Assembly: GCF_008373755.1 (NCBI RefSeq)
Contig: NZ_VUJV01000003.1
Span: 806,001 to 870,000, forward strand
Source of the DNA: Nocardioides humilatus
GTDB taxonomy: Bacteria; Actinomycetota; Actinomycetes; Propionibacteriales; Nocardioidaceae
Direction of reading: 5' to 3'
DNA: 64,000 nt
Positions 9,232 to 17,133 of this stretch are shown piece by piece. A model generated the notes under the pieces. It saw nothing but the letters and a program-made list of their open reading frames with translations, was not told the DNA's origin and made no database searches. A program made the translations under genes and the position numbers. Each line of letters begins with the position of its first letter. The stretch's first letter is position 1.

Positions 9232-9591
9232 ATGGGTTTCTTCAGCAAGGCGAAGGAAGCACTGAGCGGACAGCAAGGACAGCCCGGCATGGTCCACGTG
9301 CAGGGCGCCGGCCCGATCGACCCGGCGATCATGGGCGGTCCGTCGACCCGCTCGGTCGCGGAGAACGACCCGATCTGGGAGCCCATCAACGGCGTCTCCC
9401 TGCAGGACTACGCCAACTGGGCGCGCGAGGCGCAGGCCCGGGGCGTCAACGACGAGGCCGGCCTGATCACCATCGCGGCCGAAGGCGGAGTGTCCGCGGC
9501 CGACGCGAAGGCCGCGCTCGACGGCTGGGTCGCCCGGATGGGCCAGTCGATGGCCGTCGGCCAGCAGTTCCGCAAGTTCCTCGGCTACTGA
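9232..9591 (+). CDS. Hypothetical protein, first of a pair
   Basis: 119 aa beginning MGFFSKAKEALSG, preceded by GGAAGGGG 7 nt upstream. The middle contains Gly/Pro-rich sequence and the C-terminus looks helical (AADAKAALDGWVARMG). No recognised domain. It is 16 bp upstream of the next gene, whose product also starts with an MGxFS peptide, so the two are probably co-transcribed and perhaps diverged from a common N-terminus. Confidence 0.7.
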   Translation: MGFFSKAKEALSGQQGQPGMVHVQGAGPIDPAIMGGPSTRSVAENDPIWEPINGVSLQDYANWAREAQARGVNDEAGLITIAAEGGVSAADAKAALDGWVARMGQSMAVGQQFRKFLGY

Positions 9592-9607
9592 GAGCGGAGG
9601 GCCCGCC

Positions 9608-10102
9608 ATGGGACTCTTCAGCGACTTCCAACGGATGTACAAGGCCAACCAGAAGCACCTGGAGCAGGAAGGCCGGCCGTCGTCGTTCTTCGGCCAGATC
9701 GCCGACATCCCCAACCAGATGCGGGAGGCGGCGGACAACACCGACCTCGGCCTACGGATGACGCGGCACCTGCAGCTCACCAACGGCGAGGGGCTGCCCG
9801 CGATCGCGATCGTCGACGGCTCCTGGCAGGTCGGGACCTACGCCAACACCTCGCCCGTTGTCAGGATCACGGCCCGGGTCGAGCGCGAGGACGGCATGGA
9901 GCCCTACGTCGTCACGACCGATCACGTCGTCGCCCAGATGAACATCCGCCACCTCCTGCCGGGCGCCAAGCTGGGCGTGGCGGTCGACCCCCTGAACCCG
10001 TCGGACTTCGCGATCGACTGGATCAGGACCAGCCAGCTCGGCCCGCCGGCCCCCGGGTCGATCCCGGGTCCGGGCGCTCCCGGAGCGCGCCGCGAAATCT
10101 GA
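9608..10102 (+). CDS. Hypothetical protein, second of a pair
   Basis: 164 aa starting MGLFSDFQRMYKANQKHLEQ, preceded by a GGAGGG ribosome site. The central beta-rich part (SWQVGTYANTSPVVRITARVE and TTDHVVAQMNIRHLLPGAKL) resembles small phospholipid-scramblase-like or PH-like hypothetical domains of actinobacteria, but I cannot name a family from sequence alone. The tail is Pro/Gly-rich. It ends just before a hairpin at 10118. Confidence 0.7.
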   Translation: MGLFSDFQRMYKANQKHLEQEGRPSSFFGQIADIPNQMREAADNTDLGLRMTRHLQLTNGEGLPAIAIVDGSWQVGTYANTSPVVRITARVEREDGMEPYVVTTDHVVAQMNIRHLLPGAKLGVAVDPLNPSDFAIDWIRTSQLGPPAPGSIPGPGAPGARREI

Positions 10103-10117
10103 GGCGTTAATCCGTTA

Positions 10118-10136
10118 GGCCGGATCGCATCCGGCC
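10118..10136 (+). terminator. Perfect 8-bp hairpin after the 9608 gene
   Basis: GGCCGGAT, loop CGC, ATCCGGCC. It sits 16 bp after the stop at 10102. No T-run follows, so it may be a factor-dependent terminator, an mRNA 3'-end stabiliser or part of the WhiB7 leader promoter region. Confidence 0.5.
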
Positions 10137-10207
10137 CCCTACCCTCGTTCCACGTGTGCCGGGGATGACCCGGGCGCGCCTCCAACCAACACCGAATCGA
10201 GCATGAC

Positions 10208-10339
10208 GTGGGCACCTACCGCACCTCCATCGACGCGAACCGCAGTGCGGTCCGCGCGTCGGGTGCTGCCCACAAGTGCCCGGTGTGGGGCGGTCTCGAA
10301 GGACTCGAGCTGCCCTTCTCGTTGGAGCCGCCCGTGTAG
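10208..10339 (+). CDS. 43-aa leader peptide (uORF) of the WhiB7-like gene
   Basis: GTG at 10208 opens a 43-codon frame with almost exclusively G/C third positions (VGTYRTSIDANRSAVRASGA and on, ending LPFSLEPPV), stopping at TAG 10337. A strong terminator hairpin follows 19 bp later, and then the whiB7-like gene. Mycobacterial and streptomycete whiB7 genes are known to be preceded by a translated uORF and an attenuator, so this is read as the sensing leader ORF. The translated peptide itself may not matter. Confidence 0.55.
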   Translation: MGTYRTSIDANRSAVRASGAAHKCPVWGGLEGLELPFSLEPPV

Positions 10340-10358
10340 TGCTGCACGCACCCCACGG

Positions 10359-10403
10359 GGCCGCTCCAGCGCTGACGCGCGCGGAGCGGCCTTTCGCATT
10401 TTT
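10359..10403 (+). terminator. Rho-independent terminator / attenuator between leader ORF and whiB7-like gene
   Basis: The 9-bp arms GGCCGCTCC (10359-10367) and GGAGCGGCC (10383-10391) can be extended by an inner GCGC/GCGC pairing, and TTTCGCATTTTT follows. The end of the leader ORF contains GGAGC (10324-10328), which could instead pair with GCTCC inside the left arm, giving a possible antiterminator. Read as transcription attenuation controlling read-through into whiB7. Confidence 0.7.
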
Positions 10404-10465
10404 CCCACCCACCAACCCATCCACCACCAACCCATCGCCCCCCGACCCGAAGGAGGTGAACGGCG

Positions 10466-10786
10466 ATGACTGCACGGAAGATCTCGGCCCACGAGGACCG
10501 GTTCGACACGAAGGGCGTGACCATCGCCTTCACCGCACCGACCCCGCACCAGCCCGGTCTCGTGTGGGCCTGCGCGGACCACCCCGACCCTGACGTGTTC
10601 CACCCGATCGACGAGGCCGGCCTCGCCGAGGCACAGGCGTTCTGCGCCGACTGCCCCGTGCGGGCGCTCTGCCTCGACCTCGGTCAGCGGCGGGACGAGT
10701 ACGGCGTCTGGGGTGGTGTGCTCCTCGAGAACGGCAAGCCGCAGTCGGGCATCCCCCGGCGGGGCCGGCCCCCGAAGGTGGCGTGA
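10466..10786 (+). CDS. whiB7: WhiB-family [4Fe-4S] transcription regulator, WhiB7-like
   Basis: 106 aa. The four cluster cysteines are at about C36, C60, C63 and C69 (WACADHPDP, FCADCPVRALC). The turn motif GVWGG is at 80-84, and an AT-hook-like RGRP at 99-102 closes the protein. The C-terminal AT-hook is the hallmark of WhiB7, which activates intrinsic antibiotic-resistance genes with the housekeeping sigma factor. Start ATG 10466 follows AAGGAGG with ideal spacing. The leader ORF and terminator upstream fit the known control of whiB7 by ribosome stress. Confidence 0.85.
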   Translation: MTARKISAHEDRFDTKGVTIAFTAPTPHQPGLVWACADHPDPDVFHPIDEAGLAEAQAFCADCPVRALCLDLGQRRDEYGVWGGVLLENGKPQSGIPRRGRPPKVA

Positions 10787-10792
10787 TCAGTC

Positions 10793-11233
10793 ATGAACGT
10801 CGCACTGTTGAACGCCTCCTATGAGCCGCTGGGCACGGTGTCCGTGCAGCACGCGGTGCGGATGCTGTTCCGGCAGGTGGCGACGGTCGAGGAGGCCCAC
10901 GAGGACCGGATGATCGGTCCGCACCCGTGGCCGAAGGTGATCCGGCTGGTGCGCTACATCGCTGCGAAGTGGATGTACCGCCCGGCCGGCTACACCCGGC
11001 GGGGTGTGCTGGTCCGGGACCGGCACCGCTGCGCCTACTGCGGTGGACGGGCGACCACGGTCGACCACGTCCTCCCGCAGTCGCGTGGCGGTCGCTGGAC
11101 CTGGGTCAACACCGTCGCCGCGTGCGAGCGGTGCAACAACCGCAAGGGCAACCGTCTCCCGCGGGAGGCGGGCATGCCGCTGCGGTTCGACCCCTACGTG
11201 CCCACGCGGGCACAGCTCGCCGCCCTGCTGTGA
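10793..11233 (+). CDS. HNH endonuclease (stand-alone)
   Basis: 146 aa. The HNH fold is clear: CAYCGG (first zinc pair), TTVDHVLPQSRGGRWTWVN (catalytic His region) and CERCNNRKGNR (second zinc pair plus the N/H end). The N-terminal MNVALLNASYEPLGTVSVQHAV is typical of the small actinobacterial HNH proteins conserved across genomes. Biological substrate is unknown. It begins 6 bp after the whiB7-like stop and is probably read with it. Confidence 0.88.
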   Translation: MNVALLNASYEPLGTVSVQHAVRMLFRQVATVEEAHEDRMIGPHPWPKVIRLVRYIAAKWMYRPAGYTRRGVLVRDRHRCAYCGGRATTVDHVLPQSRGGRWTWVNTVAACERCNNRKGNRLPREAGMPLRFDPYVPTRAQLAALL

Positions 11234-11254
11234 CGGTGCTGTTCCGACAGCCCG

Positions 11255-12019
11255 TCACACGACCCCGGTGGCGGTCCAGGCAGCTGCTTGGACCGTCATC
11301 GGGCCGTCGCCGTACTCCTCGCGGAGCGCGTCGACGAGGCCCGCCTGCTCGATCTTGTTGAGGCTGTGGAAGTAGGCGCCCGCCGGCCCGACCGCGAGCG
11401 TGAAGGGCCTCCACCACTCCTCGAACGTCGCGAAGTCGAGGGTCACGATCAGCTCGGTCTCGACGACGTCGCGCACCCCGGCCTCGGTGAAGATGCGCGT
11501 CAGATCGCCGGCCCAGGAGCCCGCGAGGGCGCCTTCCCCGGCGCCGTGGTCGTAGCGGCGCACGACCTTCCAGTACGGCGACAGCGCGCCGCGTTCGCCG
11601 CCGTGGTCCCACACGCACGCGGAGACCCGGCCACCCGGCTCGGTCACCCGCGCCATCTCCTGGACGCCCCGGACCGGCTCCCGCATGAAGTGCACGACCA
11701 GCTGCGCGAGCGCCGCACCGAAGGTGTCGTCGGCGAAGGGCAGCTCCTCGGCCGAGGCACGACGTACGTCGGCCATCGGGTACGACGCCGCGGTCGCCGC
11801 CACGAAGGGCTCGCTGGGGTCCACGGCGCTCACCGCAGCCTCACCGCACCGTTTCGCGAGGGTGCCGGTGAGCATCCCGGGTCCGCAGCCGACGTCGAGG
11901 ATCCGCGCGCTCGGGTCGACGCCCGCCAGGCCGACGTCGGCGAACTGCTCGGCCAGCGGCAGGGAGAAGCGGCCCATGAACTGCACATAGGCCTCGGCGG
12001 CGACGTCGAAGTACGCCAT
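11255..12019 (-). CDS. Class I SAM-dependent methyltransferase (Methyltransf_11 type)
   Basis: 254 aa. Motif I is ILDVGCGPGMLTG near residue 41, followed by AVDPSEPFV and the post-motif AQLVVHFMREPVRG. This is a small-molecule methyltransferase architecture; the methyl acceptor cannot be told. Start ATG 12019 is supported by the family N-terminus (MAYFDVAAEAYVQFMGRFS). It is divergent from the MFS transporter with 72 bp between starts. Confidence 0.85.
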   Translation of the reverse strand: MAYFDVAAEAYVQFMGRFSLPLAEQFADVGLAGVDPSARILDVGCGPGMLTGTLAKRCGEAAVSAVDPSEPFVAATAASYPMADVRRASAEELPFADDTFGAALAQLVVHFMREPVRGVQEMARVTEPGGRVSACVWDHGGERGALSPYWKVVRRYDHGAGEGALAGSWAGDLTRIFTEAGVRDVVETELIVTLDFATFEEWWRPFTLAVGPAGAYFHSLNKIEQAGLVDALREEYGDGPMTVQAAAWTATGVV

Positions 12020-12091
12020 GTGGCGATCGTGACACCGGCGGAGGCCCGCGACCATGACCACTTCAGGCCACCGCACCAGTACCTTCGTGCC

Positions 12092-13378
12092 GTGCCCACC
12101 CCCCGCCGCGCATGGCTCATCTGGGGGGTCGGCCTGGCCATCTATGTGACGGCCGTCTTCCACCGCACCAGCCTCGCCGTCGCCGGCCTGGAGGCGACCG
12201 AGCGGTTCGACCTGTCAGCGAGCCAGCTCGGAGCCTTCACCGTCGTCCAGCTCCTGGTGTATGCCGGCATGCAGATCCCGGTCGGACTCCTGATCGACCG
12301 CTTCGGACCGCGCACCGTGCTGACGGTCGGCGTGATCACGATCAGCACCGGCCAGGCAGGCTTCGCCCTGGCCACGACCTTCTCGGCGGCTCTCGGCGCG
12401 CGGGTGTTCGTCGGGTTCGGCGACGCGATGACGTTCATCTGCGTGCTGCGGCTGGTCAACACCTGGTTCGAGCCGCGCCGGGTCCCGCTGCTGACCCAGC
12501 TCACCGGCAGTACCGGGCAGATCGGTTCGATCGTCGCCGCGATCCCGATGACGTGGGCGCTCTCCGAGCTGGGTTGGACCACGGCCTACCTGATCTCTGC
12601 CGCGACCGGGCCCGCGCTGCTCATCACGCTCCTGCTCTTAGTCCGCGACACCCCCACCGAGCGCCACCACCGCGGCCACCCGATGTCCCGGCTCACGCTG
12701 ATGTCGACGCTGCGCGCCTCGTGGGCCCAGCCCGGCACCCGGCTCGGCTTCTGGGTGCACTTCACGACGCCGTTCAGCGCGAGCATGCTGGTGATGCTGT
12801 GGGGCTACCCGTTCCTGGTGCTGAGCGAGGGCGTCTCGGAGACGGTCGCCGGCGCCCTGCTGAGCCTCATCATCGTCGCGGTCGTCGCCTCGGGTCCGGT
12901 GCTCGGTTGGATCGTCGGCAACCATCCCTGGCACCGCTCGACGGTCGCGCTCACGACGGTCGCGGGGATGGTGGTCACCTGGAGCGCCGTACTGCTCTGG
13001 CCCGGCGACGCACCGCTCTGGCTGCTGGTGCTGATGGTGGTCGCCACGGGCTGTGGCGGTCCCGCCTCGATGATCGGCTTCGACGTCGGCCGCACGTCCA
13101 ACCCGCCCGACCGGATGGCCAGTGCCAGCGGCATCATCAACGTCGCCGGCTTCGTCGCGACGCTCGTGGCCGTCTTCGGCATCGGCGCGGTGCTCGACCT
13201 CGCGACGCCGGGCTCGTCAGACGACTACTCCGCCGGCGCCTTCCGCCTGGCGATGAGCGTGCAGTACCTCCTCTGGGGCCTCGGCACCCTGCAGATCTGG
13301 CGCTACCGCACGATCGTGCGTCGCACCATCGGCCGCGAGGCCGTTGACGGCGGCTCCACGATGCTGCCGCTCCCCTGA
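12092..13378 (+). CDS. Major facilitator superfamily transporter
   Basis: 428 aa with about 12 hydrophobic segments. The signature after segment 2 is present (LLIDRFGPRTVLTVG). The N-terminus AWLIWGVGLAIYVTAVFHRTSLAVAG matches the nitrate/anion- or drug-type MFS seen in actinobacteria. The substrate is unknown. GTG 12092 is preceded by TACCTT ending 6 nt upstream, which suggests a leaderless transcript. Confidence 0.88.
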   Translation: MPTPRRAWLIWGVGLAIYVTAVFHRTSLAVAGLEATERFDLSASQLGAFTVVQLLVYAGMQIPVGLLIDRFGPRTVLTVGVITISTGQAGFALATTFSAALGARVFVGFGDAMTFICVLRLVNTWFEPRRVPLLTQLTGSTGQIGSIVAAIPMTWALSELGWTTAYLISAATGPALLITLLLLVRDTPTERHHRGHPMSRLTLMSTLRASWAQPGTRLGFWVHFTTPFSASMLVMLWGYPFLVLSEGVSETVAGALLSLIIVAVVASGPVLGWIVGNHPWHRSTVALTTVAGMVVTWSAVLLWPGDAPLWLLVLMVVATGCGGPASMIGFDVGRTSNPPDRMASASGIINVAGFVATLVAVFGIGAVLDLATPGSSDDYSAGAFRLAMSVQYLLWGLGTLQIWRYRTIVRRTIGREAVDGGSTMLPLP

Positions 13379-13396
13379 GCCCCCTAGTCTCGACCC

Positions 13397-13786
13397 ATGC
13401 CCGAACGCAACGTCCTCGGCGGCGAGCTCGAGCCCTGCGGCACCGACCCGATGACGGGCTTCTACCGCGACGGCAGCTGCAAGTGCGGGCCCGACGACCA
13501 GGGCCGCCACGCGGTCTGCGCGGTGATGACCGACGAGTTCCTCGCCCACCAGAAGGCGGTCGGCAACGACTTGTCGACGCCGCGGCCAGAGTGGAACTTC
13601 CCCGGCCTCAACCCGGGCGACCGCTGGTGCGTGGTGGCGGTGCGCTGGCTGCAGGCGTACGGCGACGGCGTGCCGGCGCCCGTCGTACTCGCCTCGACCA
13701 ACGAGCGCGCGCTCGAGGTGATCCCGATCCAGGCGCTGCGGGAGAACTCGGTGGACGTGCCCGACGACCCGGGCGCGCTCAGCTGA
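13397..13786 (+). CDS. DUF2237 family protein
   Basis: 129 aa with the strongly conserved pattern of DUF2237: NVLGGELEPCGTDPMTGFYR, then CKCGPDDQGRHAVCAVMTDE, FLAHQKAVGNDLSTP, FPGLNPGDRWCVVAVRW. The conserved Cys/Asp set suggests a metal or ligand site, but function is unknown in the family. Starts 18 bp after the MFS gene. Its end overlaps the convergent hydrolase gene by 8 bp. Confidence 0.88.
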   Translation: MPERNVLGGELEPCGTDPMTGFYRDGSCKCGPDDQGRHAVCAVMTDEFLAHQKAVGNDLSTPRPEWNFPGLNPGDRWCVVAVRWLQAYGDGVPAPVVLASTNERALEVIPIQALRENSVDVPDDPGALS

Positions 13787-14576
13787 CCCAGGCGACGACC
13801 TCGGCGAGGAGGTCCTCCCAGCCGGGCTCCCCGATGATCCAGTGGCCGCGGCCCTCGATGATGCGCGGCTCGACGCCGTAGTGCTTCGCGGTCTTGCGGG
13901 TCAGCGAGGTCGCAATGATCCGGTCGTCGGTGCCCCCGGCGACGAAGACAGGCACGGTCACCTTGCGGGCGTCGACCTTGATCGTGCCGAACATCGCTGC
14001 GCGGTAGACCTTCCCCGACTCGTGGGTGAGGTGCTGGTGCACCGCCGGGCGGTCGGCCTCGGGCAGCCGGTTGAGCGCGAGCGCCGAGCAGGCGGCAGGG
14101 CCGACCACGAACGGCCGCCCGGTCATGATCCGCGGCATCTGCGGCAGGAAGTGCGGGAGTGCAACGGCCTGAGCGGTCAACATCGCGGGCGGCGCAGGGG
14201 CGAGCAGCACGATCGCACGTGCCCGCCCCTGTTCCGCGAGTCGCTGCGCGACCAGTGCACCGAGGCTGTGGCCGACGAGGATCGCCGGCTCGTCGAGCGT
14301 GTCGAGCACGGCGATCGTGTCGGCGACGTAGTCGTCGAAGGCCAGCCCTTCGGCCCGCTCCGGACCGACGCCGACGCGGCCTCGCCGGGCGGGCGCGATG
14401 GCGTGGTGCCCCCCTGCGGCCAGGGGCCCGAGCCAGCCGCGAAAGGACTCGTGGTCGGCGAACGCGCCGTGGAGCAGTACGACGGGCGCCTTGCCCGGCG
14501 CACTGGCCGGCGCGGCCTCGTAGGTCGGGAACCCGGCGCGGGTGGAGCTGGTGACCTGGGGCTCGGTGCTGTTCAT
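13779..14576 (-). CDS. Alpha/beta hydrolase
   Basis: 265 aa. The oxyanion HG is in VVLLHGAFADHESFRGW, the nucleophile elbow is GHSLG, the acid is in GGTDDRI and the catalytic His is in GRGHWIIGEPGW near the C-terminus. The fold fits esterases and haloperoxidase-like enzymes; the substrate is unknown. It is divergently transcribed from a MarR regulator with two repeated operator-like sites between them, so the hydrolase is the likely target of that regulator. AAGGAGG lies 14 nt before the ATG, a little far. Confidence 0.85.
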   Translation of the reverse strand: MNSTEPQVTSSTRAGFPTYEAAPASAPGKAPVVLLHGAFADHESFRGWLGPLAAGGHHAIAPARRGRVGVGPERAEGLAFDDYVADTIAVLDTLDEPAILVGHSLGALVAQRLAEQGRARAIVLLAPAPPAMLTAQAVALPHFLPQMPRIMTGRPFVVGPAACSALALNRLPEADRPAVHQHLTHESGKVYRAAMFGTIKVDARKVTVPVFVAGGTDDRIIATSLTRKTAKHYGVEPRIIEGRGHWIIGEPGWEDLLAEVVAWVS

Positions 14577-14593
14577 GACGAGATCGTCAACCT

Positions 14594-14624
14594 CCTTGCC
14601 TATTTTGTCAAGGCCCTTGCCTAT
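14594..14624 (+). promoter_or_regulatory. Putative MarR operators: two CCTTGCCTAT repeats 21 bp apart
   Basis: CCTTGCCTAT starts at 14594 and again at 14615, a 21-bp period (two helical turns). Each repeat is followed by a loosely inverted half (TGTCAAGG, CTGACATG), so each can be read as an imperfect dyad. On the minus strand TTGACA (14611-14606) can serve as a -35 for the hydrolase. The location between marR-like and hydrolase genes fits autoregulation. Confidence 0.5.
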
Positions 14625-14640
14625 CTGACATGATCGGCCC

Positions 14641-15132
14641 GTGCCCGACTTCTCGGAGATGACCCCCGACCAGATCCGCGCCCATCGCGAGACCGTGCTC
14701 CTCCGGCTCCTGATCCGGGTCGCGCAGACCGAGACCGCCGACCTCGTCGACCGGCTGCACGCCGCCGGCCACGGTCGGGTCAACCGCGCGCACATCACAC
14801 TGCTCGGCAACATCGACACCGAGGGCACCCGGCTCGTCGAGATCGCGCGGCGGCTCGGCGTGACGCGCCAGGCGGCCAGCCAGATGGTCGGTGACATCGA
14901 GAAGCGCGGCTTCGTCGAACGCGCCGCCGACCCCGACGACGGGCGGGCCCAACGGGTCCGGCACACCCAGGCCGGCCGGGCGATGCTCGTCGACGCGCTC
15001 GCGCTGATGCACGAGATCGAACAGGGCTACGAGGCGGTCATCGGCAAGCGCGCGATGGCGCAGTTGAGGACCTCGCTCAGCAAGATCGCCCAGGCGACCG
15101 ACGCTGCCGCGGCGCTCGGCAGCCCGGGCTGA
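14641..15132 (+). CDS. MarR family transcriptional regulator
   Basis: 163 aa winged-helix protein. The recognition region (RLVEIARRLGVTRQAASQMV) and the wing (GFVERAADPDDGRAQRVR) follow the MarR pattern. The C-terminal helices would form the dimer. It probably senses a small aromatic or lipophilic ligand and represses the divergent hydrolase gene and itself; that is inference from the arrangement and the repeated sites. GTG 14641 is the only in-frame start that fits. Confidence 0.88.
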   Translation: MPDFSEMTPDQIRAHRETVLLRLLIRVAQTETADLVDRLHAAGHGRVNRAHITLLGNIDTEGTRLVEIARRLGVTRQAASQMVGDIEKRGFVERAADPDDGRAQRVRHTQAGRAMLVDALALMHEIEQGYEAVIGKRAMAQLRTSLSKIAQATDAAAALGSPG

Positions 15133-15178
15133 GGCTGCGGTTTACCCATAGGTTGCTCCGGCGGGATACCGTCCGGAC

Positions 15179-15796
15179 GTGGCCCCGGATCAGATCGAAG
15201 ACCCGCTGGCTGACGCCACGGACGCGCTGCGCACGGAGGGATACACCGTGCAGCGGCCCCTCGACGCCGTCCTGCTGGTAGAGGGTAAGTTCCTCAACCC
15301 CGAGCGGATAGCGCTGCGCGCGGCCGGCGAGGCCGGCGACGCCGCGATGGGCGCGTGGGCCATCAGCCGCGAGAACGACTGGACCCTCGTCGCGTGGTCG
15401 CGCCCCGACCTGGTGACGATCACCCAGCGCGGCACTGCGCCGGCCCGCTGGCGGCACCGGCGCATCCCGCCGGCGATGCGCCCCGACGCCCAGACCTTCC
15501 TCGAGGGCGGCGCGAGCCCCCACGACATCGTGACCACGCCGAAGCACCGCCCGACCGACGCCGCTCGTGAGGTCCTGACGCAGCTCGGCATCGAGTCGCC
15601 CGAACCGCCGGGCTGGGTGCCCCCTCCCCCGCCGCCGGTCCCCGTCGTGACGGCGCCGCCGGTCAAGGCGGTCCGGGTCCGTGCGCCGCGTGCACCGAAG
15701 CCAGCCGTCGTGCGCAAGCCCGAGCCGGTCACCAACGTGTGCCCGCGGTGCTTCATGGCGATCCCCGCCACGGGGATCTGCGACAACTGCGGCTGA
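15179..15796 (+). CDS. Hypothetical protein with C-terminal zinc-knuckle tail
   Basis: 205 aa. An N-terminal alpha/beta domain of ~135 residues (MAPDQIEDPLADATDALRTE, TLVAWSRPDLVTITQRG) is followed by a Pro/Lys/Arg-rich linker. The end is VCPRCFMAIPATGICDNCG, a four-Cys ribbon. The same tail ends three other products in this window (52391, 47035 and 54215 genes). GTG 15179 sits 6 nt after TACCGT, implying a leaderless mRNA. Function unknown. Confidence 0.72.
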   Translation: MAPDQIEDPLADATDALRTEGYTVQRPLDAVLLVEGKFLNPERIALRAAGEAGDAAMGAWAISRENDWTLVAWSRPDLVTITQRGTAPARWRHRRIPPAMRPDAQTFLEGGASPHDIVTTPKHRPTDAAREVLTQLGIESPEPPGWVPPPPPPVPVVTAPPVKAVRVRAPRAPKPAVVRKPEPVTNVCPRCFMAIPATGICDNCG

Positions 15797-16606
15797 TCAG
15801 TCCGTCTTCATCTTCACTGTCCGCTTGCGGCGGACCTTCTCCCCGTCCACCGTCGCGACAGCTCTGATGACGCACTCGCCGCGCTTGCCGTCGTAGCGCT
15901 GCACTTGAGCGTCGGTGAACCGCAGCCGGACCCGTCGACGATCGGTGAGCTCGACAGTCTTGCGGGACGACTTCACGACGTCGCCCCTGATCTCGCACAC
16001 CGCACGGATGCCCACGTCGAGCCCTGCACGGCGAGGCCGCTCGGGCGGCACGTCCTCGATCAGGGACAACTTCACGACGAGGTCGGCGAAGCGCTGCCGC
16101 TCATGAGTCGCCAACCGGAAGCTCTTGGCCGTCCCCGTCGACCCGCACGCGGGCATGTCGAGGCTGATGAACTCCGCACCGCTGCCGAAGATCGGACCGA
16201 CCTCGATCATCACAAGCGCACCCGTGGCCGCGCAGTAGTCGCCTGACGAGTCAATGAGGATCCGCCACTCCGAAGGCGATGGCACGAGCGAGCAGTGGAC
16301 GACGCTCGTCTCGCCGGGCTTCTTGAAGCAGCACTGCTGGACCTCGCCGCCACAGTCCAGCGGCTCGCCGGCAGCGTCCTCGATCGGCTCGACAACCGGC
16401 GTGGAGCTGGGCAGCGTCACCTCGATGAAGGTACCGCCACTGTCAGGGAACGGCCCCGTCATCGTGAGGTCGAGATAGCCGTCAACGATCTGCGCCGTAG
16501 CGGTTGACGCGTGCGCGGGCGGCGCCCACGCCGACGTCGCGACGAGCATTCCGGCGAGCAGAGCCAGAGCGGCCAGCAGCCTGCCCACCAAGGATGTCTG
16601 GAGCAC
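15797..16606 (-). CDS. Secreted hypothetical protein
   Basis: 269 aa. A signal peptide is clear (VGRLLAALALLAGMLVATSA, cleavage after AHA around residue 33). The mature part has several Cys in pairs (LDCGG, QQCCFKK, YCAA, ACGS) that suggest disulfides, and a basic C-terminus (EKVRRKRTVKMKTD). GTG 16606 has GGAGA about 7 nt before it. Its stop abuts the convergent stop of the previous gene. No recognised family. Confidence 0.72.
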   Translation of the reverse strand: MLQTSLVGRLLAALALLAGMLVATSAWAPPAHASTATAQIVDGYLDLTMTGPFPDSGGTFIEVTLPSSTPVVEPIEDAAGEPLDCGGEVQQCCFKKPGETSVVHCSLVPSPSEWRILIDSSGDYCAATGALVMIEVGPIFGSGAEFISLDMPACGSTGTAKSFRLATHERQRFADLVVKLSLIEDVPPERPRRAGLDVGIRAVCEIRGDVVKSSRKTVELTDRRRVRLRFTDAQVQRYDGKRGECVIRAVATVDGEKVRRKRTVKMKTD

Positions 16607-16672
16607 GGGACATCTCCTCTCGGGGACCCGAGAGCATGTCCCTCAGGATAGCGATTGCGGCACCATGGGGCC

Positions 16673-17119
16673 ATGGCCGAACCCGAGCCCACGCCTGCGC
16701 CGCCTCCGACCCATCAGACCGAGTCGATGACGATGCGGGTCATCGTCAACGTGCTCGTGACGGCGATCCTGATCGTGCCGTTCGTGCTGGTCGGCGCCGG
16801 CATGTGGCTCCTCGCCCAGCGCCAGCTCGGCGACGAGGTCGAGGCCGAGGTGATCAGCTGCGACCTCGACATCGGCTACAAGACCACCGCGCAGCACTGC
16901 ATGGCGCGCTGGACCCAGGACGGGGTCGAGCACACCGGCCCGATCCAGGGCTCGGGCGACCAGGAGGTCGGTAAGAAGATCACCGCCACCGTCCGGGGCG
17001 ACGAGCTCTACAGCCGCTCGCTCAGCCTGCCGCTGATCCTGCTCGGCCTCGGGTTGCCGCTGTGCTTCTTCCCGTTCGCCTGGCTGCGCAATCGGCTCAG
17101 GAAGCGATCAGCACCCTGA
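16673..17119 (+). CDS. Two-TM membrane protein (DUF3592-like layout)
   Basis: 148 aa. Membrane segments at about residues 23-46 (VIVNVLVTAILIVPFVLVGA) and 115-135 (SLPLILLGLGLPLCFFPFAW) flank an outer domain with EVISCDLDIGYKTTAQHC. This topology is that of the DUF3592 family, whose role is unknown. The frame ends in the TGA that begins the palindrome upstream of the toxin-antitoxin pair. Confidence 0.65.
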   Translation: MAEPEPTPAPPPTHQTESMTMRVIVNVLVTAILIVPFVLVGAGMWLLAQRQLGDEVEAEVISCDLDIGYKTTAQHCMARWTQDGVEHTGPIQGSGDQEVGKKITATVRGDELYSRSLSLPLILLGLGLPLCFFPFAWLRNRLRKRSAP

Positions 17120-17133
17120 TATCATCGATATCA
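17117..17133 (+). promoter_or_regulatory. Palindromic operator of the FitAB-like toxin-antitoxin pair
   Basis: TGATATC, ATC, GATATCA is a perfect 7-bp inverted repeat reaching the A of the antitoxin ATG. TATCAT (17120-17125) inside it can act as a -10 box placing the transcript start at or beside the ATG, so the antitoxin is probably translated leaderless and repressed when the toxin-antitoxin complex covers this site. Confidence 0.65.
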
